Part shown: piece by piece, positions 1 through 5,874 of the stretch
How positions within the stretch are numbered: position 1 is the first letter of the stretch
How the letters are laid out: each line of letters opens with the position of its first letter
From: Clostridia bacterium
GTDB taxonomy: Bacteria; Bacillota; Clostridia; Christensenellales; Borkfalkiaceae
Direction of reading: 5' to 3'
Assembly: GCA_017631725.1 (NCBI GenBank)
Contig: JAGBSS010000138.1
Coordinates: forward strand, 1-13,154
DNA length: 13,154 nt
Notes under the pieces: model-generated
The model's database searches: none
Seen by the model: only the letters and a program-made list of their open reading frames with translations
Told to the model about the DNA's origin: nothing
Translations under genes and position numbers: made by a program

Positions 1-141
1 TAGACATCTGACAACAGAATCAGAAGTTTTATTTGGTAACTTAAAAATTATTTCACGCCTAGACAAACGTTCGGACAAACACAATAAAGTTGCTGATTTT
101 TTCTTACAACTCTCTACACAGTCCATTTCCCAATGGCCGAA
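1..141. repeat. Terminal direct repeat, left copy (circular contig overlap)
   Basis: Bases 1-141 match 13014-13154 exactly. Both copies lie inside the transposase reading frame, and joining them restores one open gene. The simplest reading is an assembly overlap of a circular molecule, not a biological repeat. Confidence 0.97.
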
Positions 142-726
142 CTCCGTACGCTCATACATGCCAAAAGGTCGTTTTTCTATACTTAACCCACGTGGTAATT
201 TTTTAACCATAAGTTTTTCATTGTGCTTACGTTCCTTTTTAGAACAAGGTAAATGCTCCATAGATAAACGCAAAAAGACACCCTTACGGATATAATTATA
301 TAAAGTCTGAACACAAATAGTGGTATTAAAAGTCAAACCCTTCTTTTTAATTTCACCAAGAACGGCTAATGGTGTTAAACCATCATCCACTATACGTCTT
401 TCTATATAATTAGCAAATTCAAAATCTTTACCAATTTTAATATCAATACCGTGTTGACTCATATTACGATTATAAATATCTTGAGCCTTATTAGGGCTAT
501 ACGACTTTATATGTCTATAACGTTTTTCATTATAATTATAAGCATAAGTATAACCAACTTTATGCTGATATTCACCACGTTTGAGTTCGTTATAAATAGT
601 CTTAAAAGAACAACCAATTTCTTCTGCAATTCTTCTAGCATTATAACCAACCTTAAACAACGCTTCAATTTGCAAACGCTTTTCCCAAGTTAAATGCTTA
701 AATCTTCTTTTAGTACAATTTGCCAT
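1..726 (-). CDS. IS30-family DDE transposase, residues 1-242 (gene continues at 13013 on the circle)
   Basis: This is the 5' part of a transposase that is whole once the circle is closed. Translation starts at ATG 726-724, runs off base 1 and resumes in frame at base 13013, giving 358 residues, normal for IS30 transposases. Residues about 12-51 form the IS30 N-terminal helix-turn-helix (LTWEKRLQIEAL, then ARRIAEEIGCSFKTIYNELK). The catalytic core begins with GHWEMD, whose Asp202 is the first DDE acidic residue. An in-frame ATG at 741 is possible, but its Shine-Dalgarno would be too close; the 726 start has GGGG nine bases upstream. Family role, known: cut-and-paste transposition, often with a circular intermediate. 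Inference: with no secure inverted repeats visible, it may serve as the phage's own integrase, as IS30-type transposases do in some Spiroplasma filamentous phages. Confidence in the family is high; the role is uncertain. Confidence 0.93.
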   Translation of the reverse strand, partial: MANCTKRRFKHLTWEKRLQIEALFKVGYNARRIAEEIGCSFKTIYNELKRGEYQHKVGYTYAYNYNEKRYRHIKSYSPNKAQDIYNRNMSQHGIDIKIGKDFEFANYIERRIVDDGLTPLAVLGEIKKKGLTFNTTICVQTLYNYIRKGVFLRLSMEHLPCSKKERKHNEKLMVKKLPRGLSIEKRPFGMYERTEFGHWEMDCVESCKKKSATLLCLSERLSRREIIFKLPNKTSDSVVRCL

Positions 727-760
727 TTTAATAAACCCCATTTTCCGGTTATAGATAAAG

Positions 761-805
761 AGAACGGGCGAACAAGGCTAGACCGCCAAATGTTCGGCCC
801 GTTCT
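761..805. other. GC-rich inverted repeat upstream of the transposase
   Basis: AGAACGGGCGAACA (761-774) pairs with TGTTCGGCCCGTTCT (791-805), with one bulged base and a 16-nt loop. A T-rich run follows on the plus side (TTCTTTCTTTG) and a weaker one on the minus side, so it could be a terminator. It also overlaps the only promoter-like pair I can see for the transposase, minus-strand TTGTTC and TATAAC with a 16-bp spacer. It may therefore be an operator or part of a transposon end. The remaining bases of 727-833 hold no gene. Confidence 0.5.
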
Positions 806-829
806 TTCTTTGATGCTAAAAACCGATTT

Positions 830-866
830 AAAATTAAAAAAGAGTTTTGGTTTCACCAAATACTCT
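830..866 (-). terminator. Intrinsic terminator, minus strand
   Basis: Read on the minus strand, AGAGTATTTGG (866-856), loop TGAAA, then CCAAAACTCT (850-841), followed by TTTTTAATTTT. One base is bulged. It would end the antisense RNA before it enters the transposase gene. Confidence 0.7.
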
Positions 867-1019
867 CTAAACCCCTACTGGACAAAACGCTTTTTATGTT
901 CAGTCAGGAAAGAAAAAAGGAGGTTATCGAACTATGACTCATTTTGAAACACTTTCCATAGTTTTAGCGATAATTGAAATTACCGTTTCAATCTTCGCAT
1001 TATTCCGCTAACCACCTTT
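832..1019 (-). ncRNA. Predicted antisense RNA (antitoxin) to the holin-like peptide
   Basis: A near-consensus minus-strand promoter (1026-1055) should start a transcript near 1019. A minus-strand intrinsic terminator (841-866 stem, then T-rich 840-830) should end it near 832. The predicted RNA is about 190 nt and is complementary to the whole toxin reading frame (934-1011) and its Shine-Dalgarno. This is the layout of a type I toxin-antitoxin locus. The promoter and terminator are seen in the sequence; the RNA itself is inferred. Confidence 0.65.
934..1011 (+). CDS. 25-residue holin-like toxin peptide (type I TA toxin-like)
   Basis: A short frame with a very strong Shine-Dalgarno (AAAAAAGGAGG, 8-10 bases before ATG 934). 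The peptide starts MTHFETLSIVLAI and ends ITVSIFALFR: a short polar start, one hydrophobic helix, and a basic end. The ETLS start followed by a hydrophobic helix resembles the small 'putative holin-like toxin' peptides of Firmicutes, several of which are type I toxins that damage the membrane. A predicted antisense RNA (832-1019 minus) covers the frame completely, which supports a toxin-antitoxin role that would stabilise the episome. An alternative is a tiny virion or extrusion protein. I found no good plus-strand promoter for it. Confidence 0.65.
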   Translation: MTHFETLSIVLAIIEITVSIFALFR

Positions 1020-1025
1020 TTAGGT

Positions 1026-1055
1026 AGTATAGCACATAAAAAACATATTTGTCAA
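1026..1055 (-). promoter_or_regulatory. SigA-type promoter for the antisense RNA
   Basis: Minus strand: TTGACA at 1055-1050, an 18-bp spacer, and TATACT at 1031-1026. It is a near-consensus promoter pointing back over the toxin peptide. Confidence 0.75.
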
Positions 1056-1056
1056 G

Positions 1057-1245
1057 CCTTTGCCTAGTAGCATTACCACAACATAACTTGCCACCCCCTA
1101 ACCATTAATAAGGTTTAATTTTAGAAAGAACATAAGACCGTTTGTTGTAAAGGGTTTCTAAAAAAAAGAAAGCCCATCAAGAAAGCAAATCAATTTTGCA
1201 ATGAAATGCAGTTGCTTTAAATGCAAAATTTTTTCAGACACTCCC
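1057..1245. other. Intergenic DNA without a recognised gene
   Basis: Between the antisense promoter and the methyltransferase promoter I see no credible gene. A 9-bp inverted repeat, AATTTTGCA with TGCAAAATT, lies near 1192-1232. It is AT-rich, has a 21-base loop, and may be chance. Confidence 0.4.
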
Positions 1246-1273
1246 TTGACAACTGCTCTTAACGTCTTATGTA
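1246..1273 (+). promoter_or_regulatory. Probable promoter of the methyltransferase gene
   Basis: TTGACA (1246-1251), a 16-bp spacer, then TATGTA (1268-1273). The -35 is perfect and the -10 weak. It would start a leader of about 60 nt that contains the 1286-1314 hairpin before ATG 1340. Confidence 0.5.
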
Positions 1274-1285
1274 AGAAAGCAAACA

Positions 1286-1314
1286 AGAAGTGTAAGGCGA
1301 AACCTTACACTTCT
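1286..1314 (+). promoter_or_regulatory. Perfect 12-bp hairpin in the methyltransferase leader
   Basis: AGAAGTGTAAGG (1286-1297) and CCTTACACTTCT (1303-1314) pair perfectly around a CGAAA loop. GATTATTATTTTT follows, then the Shine-Dalgarno AAGGAG. It could be a weak intrinsic terminator giving attenuation, a leader stabiliser, or an operator. I did not see a clear antiterminator for this one. Confidence 0.6.
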
Positions 1315-1339
1315 GATTATTATTTTTAAGGAGAAAATT

Positions 1340-2005
1340 ATGATAATACATTGTTTGTTTGAACAGTCAGGAACATTTAAGAACGAATTTAAGAAATTAG
1401 GCTATAAAGCATACGATTACGACATATTAAACGATTTTGGGGAAACTGACAATATTATTGATTTGTTTAGTGAAATTGAAAAAGCGTATGTGGGTATGCC
1501 ATCAATTTTTGACAAAATAACCGAAAAAGATTTGATTTTTGCTTTTTTCCCTTGTATTAGGTTTACAAGACGTATGATTTTTAATTTTACAAGGAGTGGT
1601 GCAGGACATAAGAAGTTTAGCGACATAGAAAAATTAGAACAAAACATACGATATTTTAACGAAATGAATTTTTATTATTCACTTATATCAAAGTTAGTAA
1701 TTGTATGTTTACGTAATAATATTAAAATCATAATTGAAAACCCATACCACCAAGACCATATTCTTTCACAATTTTGGCATATTAAACCAAAAGTAATTGA
1801 TATGGATAGAACAAAACGTGGCGATGATTTCAAAAAGCCTACTCAATATTGGTTTATCAACTGCGAACCTAAAAATAATTTTATAATGGAAGCATATTCT
1901 TGTGTGGGGGAAAAAAAGACCATAGAGCATACACACAACAAGGTTGAAAGAAGTTTAATTAACAAGAACTATGCAAATAGATTTATAAAAGAATTTATAA
2001 TATAA
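1340..2005 (+). CDS. DNA cytosine-C5 methyltransferase-like protein
   Basis: A 221-residue soluble protein with the main features of a compact C5-cytosine methyltransferase. Residues 6-17 (LFEQSGTFKNEF) occupy the SAM-binding motif I position. DLIFAFFPC ends in a Pro-Cys at residues 71-72, matching motif IV, whose Cys is the catalytic nucleophile. IIENP (131-135) matches motif VI, with ENP in place of the usual ENV. KPTQYWF (166-172) is typical of the phage-encoded 'DNA cytosine methyltransferase' group. It is short for the family, which leaves little room for a target-recognition domain. The start has AAGGAG at the right spacing. Likely role, inferred: protecting phage DNA against host restriction, or partnering the nuclease at 2472. 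A loss of methylation activity cannot be excluded. Confidence 0.72.
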   Translation: MIIHCLFEQSGTFKNEFKKLGYKAYDYDILNDFGETDNIIDLFSEIEKAYVGMPSIFDKITEKDLIFAFFPCIRFTRRMIFNFTRSGAGHKKFSDIEKLEQNIRYFNEMNFYYSLISKLVIVCLRNNIKIIIENPYHQDHILSQFWHIKPKVIDMDRTKRGDDFKKPTQYWFINCEPKNNFIMEAYSCVGEKKTIEHTHNKVERSLINKNYANRFIKEFII

Positions 2006-2041
2006 CATAAAAAGTTATATAAATTCAAAGGAAGAATAAAA

Positions 2042-2251
2042 ATGAGATTAATAATAATTATTTTAATCATAATTGCATTAATAATACTTTTAAGTATATG
2101 TTATAACGTTTATAAAAACGATAAGGCCTGTGAAGAAAAACACTTTTGCAATAATTGCAAATTAGCATTTATTACAATCAAAGAAATAGGATATAAATAT
2201 TGTCCATACTGCGGACAAGAACTTGACTACATAAAACCAAACGAAAACTAA
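2042..2251 (+). CDS. Small membrane-anchored zinc-ribbon protein
   Basis: A 69-residue protein. The first 20 residues are almost entirely Ile and Leu (MRLIIIILIIIALIILLSIC), giving one transmembrane segment. A cytosolic or exposed tail carries two CxxC pairs, CNNC and CPYC about 20 residues apart, as in a zinc ribbon ending CPYCGQEL. The Shine-Dalgarno is AAAGGAAG. It follows the methyltransferase by 36 bp on the same strand and is probably co-transcribed. I do not recognise a specific family. The role is unknown; the flanking zinc-rich nuclease suggests a shared accessory function. Confidence 0.7.
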   Translation: MRLIIIILIIIALIILLSICYNVYKNDKACEEKHFCNNCKLAFITIKEIGYKYCPYCGQELDYIKPNEN

Positions 2252-2270
2252 ACTGAACCTTTTTACAATA

Positions 2271-2299
2271 TTGACAAATTTAATATTATAAGATATACT
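2271..2299 (+). promoter_or_regulatory. Near-consensus promoter for the nuclease leader RNA
   Basis: TTGACA (2271-2276), a 17-bp spacer, and TATACT (2294-2299). Transcription should begin near 2306, exactly where the structured leader begins. Confidence 0.82.
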
Positions 2300-2305
2300 A
2301 TATAC

Positions 2306-2457
2306 GTTCACGCAATTTAATATGCTTTCATATGTAGTTATATCAGAAAACGATATTTCTCTATTTTTACATATGAAGATTTTGCGTGAACAACAAAATT
2401 ATCCTTAAAGAGAAATATTTGTTTTAATGCGTTCTCTTTTAGGGAACGCATTTTTTT
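2306..2457 (+). ncRNA. Structured leader RNA with attenuator upstream of the nuclease
   Basis: A promoter-to-terminator unit of about 150 nt without a gene. GTTCACGCAA (2306-2315) pairs perfectly with TTGCGTGAAC (2382-2391). Inside it CTTTCATATGTA (2325-2336) pairs with TACATATGAAG (2368-2378) with one bulge, and ATATC/GATAT close the tip. This long arm is followed by an AT-rich linker and an intrinsic terminator. AAAGAGAA (2407-2414) is perfectly complementary to TTCTCTTT (2432-2439), which overlaps the terminator's left arm, so the two pairings exclude each other. That is the layout of a transcription attenuator or riboswitch. It matches no riboswitch class I know. Confidence 0.68.
2426..2457 (+). 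terminator. Intrinsic terminator just before the nuclease gene
   Basis: AATGCGTTC (2426-2434) pairs with GAACGCATT (2444-2452) and is followed by a T run to 2457. Only 14 bases separate it from the nuclease start codon, so nuclease expression requires read-through. Confidence 0.85.
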
Positions 2458-2471
2458 ATGGGAGTAATAGA

Positions 2472-3119
2472 ATGGGTAAATGTCAAGCATGCGGGAAAGG
2501 AACAAAATTTAATTTTCCTTTATGTAAAGAATGTAATGAACTAAAAGAACAAGGTAAAATAGTTCAATGTGCAAATTGTGGGAAATGGAACGAAAAAGAA
2601 GTTATTTGCGAATGTAAAAAACCTACAGATAATAGACTAGAAAACGAATTAACTTGTATAATATGTGGTGAACCATCTAATAAAAAACATTTTTGTTTAA
2701 AATGTTGGAAAAAATACCATGAGAAAAGTATAGATATAAGAATTACAAATTGTAACGCAACACAGATATTAGATGAATACGGAAATAAAAAAATAAAATG
2801 TTCTGATGGCGTTTGGGTAAGGTCTAGAGCAGAATCAATGATAAGCGACTGGTTTTTCATGAAGAAAATTAGAGTAGTTTATGAACCTGATTTTTTCTAT
2901 AAAGAAAATGAAGAAACAAAAGTTTTACACCCAGACTTTTTCTTACCAGACTATAACGTTTACATAGAATATTGTGAACTAACAAATAAACCATATTTAA
3001 GAAAAAAAGAATACACAGAAAAAGTATATAAAGAAAACAATAAAAACGTAATAATTATGTCAGATAAAGATATAGAAAATAGAGATAAATTTTTCTTTGA
3101 AAAATTAGGAATAAATTAA
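2472..3119 (+). CDS. Zinc-ribbon PD-(D/E)xK nuclease
   Basis: A 215-residue protein. The N-terminal half (residues 4-78) is packed with Cys pairs (CQAC, CKEC, CANC, CEC, CIIC, CLKC), which should bind several zinc ions and may contact DNA. The C-terminal half is a PD-(D/E)xK nuclease fold: RSRAES (Glu121), LHPDFFLPDY (Asp155) and YIEYCEL (Glu166), with YLRKK following. This is the arrangement of the group with motifs RSxxE, PDF and IE. I chose ATG 2472 because it follows GGGAG at good spacing; the in-frame start at 2427 would lie inside the terminator hairpin. Likely role, inferred: attack on foreign or host DNA, perhaps with the methyltransferase at 1340 as a restriction-modification-like pair, or superinfection exclusion. 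Its own terminator follows at 3118-3143. Confidence 0.78.
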   Translation: MGKCQACGKGTKFNFPLCKECNELKEQGKIVQCANCGKWNEKEVICECKKPTDNRLENELTCIICGEPSNKKHFCLKCWKKYHEKSIDIRITNCNATQILDEYGNKKIKCSDGVWVRSRAESMISDWFFMKKIRVVYEPDFFYKENEETKVLHPDFFLPDYNVYIEYCELTNKPYLRKKEYTEKVYKENNKNVIIMSDKDIENRDKFFFEKLGIN

Positions 3120-3143
3120 AAAAGAGCCATTTGACTCTTTTTT
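3118..3143 (+). terminator. Intrinsic terminator of the nuclease gene
   Basis: AAAAAAGAG (3118-3126) pairs with CTCTTTTTT (3135-3143), beginning within the stop codon. Confidence 0.8.
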
Positions 3144-3153
3144 GAAATAATAG

Positions 3154-3182
3154 TTGACAATTTTTATAAAATTGCATATAAT
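3154..3182 (+). promoter_or_regulatory. Perfect-consensus promoter for a small RNA
   Basis: TTGACA (3154-3159), a 17-bp spacer and TATAAT (3177-3182). Both hexamers and the spacing are exactly consensus, which predicts strong constitutive expression. Confidence 0.9.
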
Positions 3183-3188
3183 ATTTAT

Positions 3189-3252
3189 AGAGAATTGCAT
3201 TGACCTTATTTTATAAGGCTCGGGCGAAAGGCCCTATTGCAATTCTTTTTTT
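3189..3252 (+). ncRNA. Predicted ~63-nt three-way-junction small RNA
   Basis: A transcript from the 3154 promoter would fold as a three-way junction. The outer stem is AGAATTGCA (3191-3199) with TGCAATTCT (3238-3246). Arm 1 is CCTTAT/ATAAGG (3204-3209 and 3213-3218). Arm 2 is GGGC/GCCC (3222-3225 and 3231-3234) with loop GAAAG. The outer stem is followed directly by a T run to 3252, so it doubles as an intrinsic terminator. No reading frame fits inside. Its 3' end meets the stop codon of the convergent gene 3251-3583. I do not recognise the class. Confidence 0.75.
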
Positions 3253-3583
3253 ATTTCTTATTGTTTTTAGAATATCTATCAATTAAATGCTTTGGCATAT
3301 CTAATTGTTTATTATGAGACTTAAACATCCTTTTTGGATGTTTTTTTGGTCTTTTTAAGTACATAGGTTTCTTATCGTTTCTATCAGGATTAGGCTTTAT
3401 TTCTTCATAATCCTTTTTATAAGTATGAATAGACTCTCTATGTACATAACAATCATCATATTTATCAGAGTTTTTTCTTTTAACTAACTCTTCATCAATA
3501 ATTAAAGTAGTTCTATTTTTATTCTTCTTAAATCTTGCCCAAAAAGGAAACTTTGTGGGCATTTCTTTTTTATTTTTAGCCAT
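3251..3583 (-). CDS. Small basic protein, last gene of the morphogenesis operon
   Basis: A 110-residue, Lys/Arg/His-rich soluble protein without signal peptide or membrane segment. It starts MAKNKKEMPTKFPFWARFKK and contains HTYKKDYEEI, NPDRNDKKPMYLKRPKKHP and DMPKHLIDRY. The Pro-rich, strongly basic centre suggests binding to nucleic acid or membrane phosphate, but I cannot name a family. It starts three bases after the ATPase stop codon, with AAGGAG (in TAAGGAGTGATTT) as Shine-Dalgarno, so it is clearly co-transcribed with the ATPase and may be a cytosolic partner of it. The three-way-junction RNA converges on its 3' end. Confidence 0.7.
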   Translation of the reverse strand: MAKNKKEMPTKFPFWARFKKNKNRTTLIIDEELVKRKNSDKYDDCYVHRESIHTYKKDYEEIKPNPDRNDKKPMYLKRPKKHPKRMFKSHNKQLDMPKHLIDRYSKNNKK

Positions 3584-3586
3584 AAA

Positions 3587-5785
3587 TCACTCCTTATTAT
3601 CGTTTTTTAATCCAAGTAAAATATCTTTCATAAAATAAGCATTTTCGTAAACCAATTCTTCTAACGTTGCTTTTTCAGTTTCAAATTCTCTTAAATCATT
3701 AATACCAACTTCAGAAGTTAAAGTCTTTTCCATAAAGAAATCTGAATAACAGTCAGTAGAAAAACGTTTACTATAAACTTTCTTATTCATTAAATAATAT
3801 TTATGTTCTTGAAGTTCACCATCCATTGTACCGGCTTCAACTTGAACAATAAGTTTTGAATAACCAAAACGGTTATATATACCGGTATAATAATGGTGCA
3901 ATTTTGACATTACTTTCTTAAATAAATACATAAGAACAGTATTATCAGAACGCATATAACGATATTTATAATACATATCACTAAACTTATTTAAGACAAA
4001 CTTATAAAACAATTCTTCTAAACCGAAAAACGGCATAGCAAGTTGGGTATCGGAACTTTCTTTTATGTGTATAATATCGCATAAATCTCTAGCATCTGCA
4101 CCCCAAGACATAGGTCTTTGGTCATCAGTAATAACACGTACGAAAGGGAAATTATCTACAGTTGCAGAGTGCCTTACCATTTTTAACCAAGAATTAAATA
4201 AATCGTTTTTCTGGTTAGTTCCTTCATCTCTTTTCTTCTTATCTTGATTTTCTAAATTATTTCCACGTTCTTTACCAATTTCAGTTATAACTACAACGCC
4301 AAATTCAAAAGCATTGGCGTTTTTATTATTCTCTAAAACCTTTTTACCTAACCTTAACATATCAAAGTCTAAAATATGAGCATGACGGCTAAAACTGTCA
4401 ATTAAACGACTATCACGTGAAAAAAAATCAGTATCCCACATAGGAAAATTACCCACGTCAGATATAATATTATCAGTTCTAATTGAGTAATTGGATTGAA
4501 TAAATGAAGATTGCATAATATAAATAAAATACAATTGTGAATAATCTTCTATTACTTTCCAAATATCAACTACTTTTAATTTATCATCATAAGTTAAACC
4601 GTAACGTTTATAATCATAATCAAAAAGAAAATTACTATAATCAATACCGTATTTACGGCGAATATTACGTCGTAAATATTTAGAAAGTTCAGGCTTATCT
4701 ATTGATATTAAATAAAACGCTTTTAAGGTTCTAATAAACTTTTTAGTAGTTGCTAAACTATATACTTTATGATTTTCAATTTGTATACGTAAAGAGTTTT
4801 CTAAATTTATCCAAGGGAAAAAGGGGAACTTTAAATCATTTTCTAGAATCTTTTCAAAAGCCTTATTTTTAAGCATTATATCTTGTGATAAAGCAATATC
4901 AGTAATAGTAGTAGTTTTCTTTTTTCCTACAGTACCGCATACCATCATAGCAATAGGTCTAGAATTAATAAAACCACGATTTTTACGTTCAAAGTGATTT
5001 AATACTTTTAAAGCAATATTCTTACGAATTAAATCGAAAAGAATTAAACCTAAAACAAACCAAATAATCACCGGAATGAAATCTAGCATAGGCGATAAAT
5101 CGCAGAGCAATTTATAAAACTGTAAATACAACGTAGAAAAGTCAAAAGATATAACTAGATATAAATAATAAGCAATAAAAGCAAAAAAGAGAGATATAAA
5201 ATTAAAGTTAAAAGCCCATATCCAAGCCCAGAAAACCCAATACTTTCTATGTTCTTTAATAAAATAAAAAAACCCTTTTATACTAGCAAAAATCGGTTTT
5301 AATTTAGTAACAAAATTTTTTAACTTTATTAATGATTTAGAATCTTTGTTATAGTCGTTATTATGTTTCTCAAAATATCTCTTAAATAATAAAAAGAATA
5401 TTAAAAATAACGGTAATACTAAAAGAAGAACTTGACTTATAATATACAAAACAAGTAAAAGTTTATCCGTATATCCAAAAAAATTTTCTTTTGTAATTAT
5501 ACGACCCCAATAGTCGTGCCATAAAATTTGAAATTCTTCCCACGTTTCCGGTAACCCAAAAGGAACTACAAACGGTTGACTAGAAAAATTATTAACCGTA
5601 GGTATAATAGAACCGTTAAACCCTAAAAGTTCAGTAAAGTAAAATGCAATAGATAAACCGAAATCCCTTACACTTTCAATAAGTCTATCGAAAGCATAAG
5701 GGAAAACGTAGATACTACATAAAACCGAAAATAAAGTAATATAAATACAAATATAATGTCTAAAATCAAATTTAATCTTTTTCAT
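3587..5785 (-). CDS. Membrane-anchored P-loop ATPase, pI/Zot-like phage assembly protein
   Basis: A 732-residue protein from ATG 5785; the TTG codon just upstream is less likely. Residues about 1-265 hold several hydrophobic segments (near 10-50, 108-135, 187-215, 237-255). An ATPase domain follows. The P-loop is MMVCGTVGKKKTT (about 282-294), with Lys where the usual GxxGxGKT has its third Gly. VVVITEIGKERGN (about 498-510) is the Walker B candidate, and RVITDDQRPMSWGADARDL (about 551-569) resembles the Gln/Arg segment of Zot-like ATPases. In Ff phages pI powers assembly and extrusion through the inner membrane. Here the membrane part is N-terminal, the reverse of Ff pI, which suits a host without an outer membrane. 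It overlaps the 26-residue peptide's stop as TGATG. An FtsK/VirD4-like DNA pump is the main alternative. Confidence 0.72.
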   Translation of the reverse strand: MKKIKFDFRHYICIYITLFSVLCSIYVFPYAFDRLIESVRDFGLSIAFYFTELLGFNGSIIPTVNNFSSQPFVVPFGLPETWEEFQILWHDYWGRIITKENFFGYTDKLLLVLYIISQVLLLVLPLFLIFFLLFKRYFEKHNNDYNKDSKSLIKLKNFVTKLKPIFASIKGFFYFIKEHRKYWVFWAWIWAFNFNFISLFFAFIAYYLYLVISFDFSTLYLQFYKLLCDLSPMLDFIPVIIWFVLGLILFDLIRKNIALKVLNHFERKNRGFINSRPIAMMVCGTVGKKKTTTITDIALSQDIMLKNKAFEKILENDLKFPFFPWINLENSLRIQIENHKVYSLATTKKFIRTLKAFYLISIDKPELSKYLRRNIRRKYGIDYSNFLFDYDYKRYGLTYDDKLKVVDIWKVIEDYSQLYFIYIMQSSFIQSNYSIRTDNIISDVGNFPMWDTDFFSRDSRLIDSFSRHAHILDFDMLRLGKKVLENNKNANAFEFGVVVITEIGKERGNNLENQDKKKRDEGTNQKNDLFNSWLKMVRHSATVDNFPFVRVITDDQRPMSWGADARDLCDIIHIKESSDTQLAMPFFGLEELFYKFVLNKFSDMYYKYRYMRSDNTVLMYLFKKVMSKLHHYYTGIYNRFGYSKLIVQVEAGTMDGELQEHKYYLMNKKVYSKRFSTDCYSDFFMEKTLTSEVGINDLREFETEKATLEELVYENAYFMKDILLGLKNDNKE

Positions 5786-5865
5786 CAATTACAACCAGTA
5801 TAAAACATATAACCAATAACTAAAATAAATAAAATACTTACTAAAAACTTACCTAAAATTTTCAT
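5785..5865 (-). CDS. 26-residue hydrophobic peptide (small minor coat protein-like)
   Basis: A tiny frame that reads MKILGKFLVSILFIL, then VIGYMFYTGCN. It is one hydrophobic helix after a basic start. AAAGG lies seven bases before the ATG. Its TGA stop overlaps the ATPase ATG (TGATG), and it begins nine bases after the pIII-like gene stops, so it fits tightly into the operon and is probably translationally coupled. Its place between the pIII-like and pI-like genes equals that of gene VI in Ff, though it is much shorter than pVI and nearer the size of pVII and pIX. Being too short for a typical major coat protein, it is more likely a minor coat or assembly peptide. Confidence 0.65.
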   Translation of the reverse strand: MKILGKFLVSILFILVIGYMFYTGCN

Positions 5866-5874
5866 ATAAAACCT

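Noticed and set aside
451..693. Plus-strand frame opposite the transposase
   Set aside because: Ile/Ser-rich low-complexity translation of the antisense of a clear transposase; no ribosome binding site.
2427..2471. Upstream in-frame start of the nuclease gene at 2427
   Set aside because: It lies inside the terminator hairpin and has no Shine-Dalgarno. ATG 2472 has GGGAG at proper spacing.
3189..3252. Hammerhead or other self-cleaving ribozyme in the three-way-junction RNA
   Set aside because: CGAAA is present, but it falls at a hairpin loop, and the CUGAUGA core is missing.
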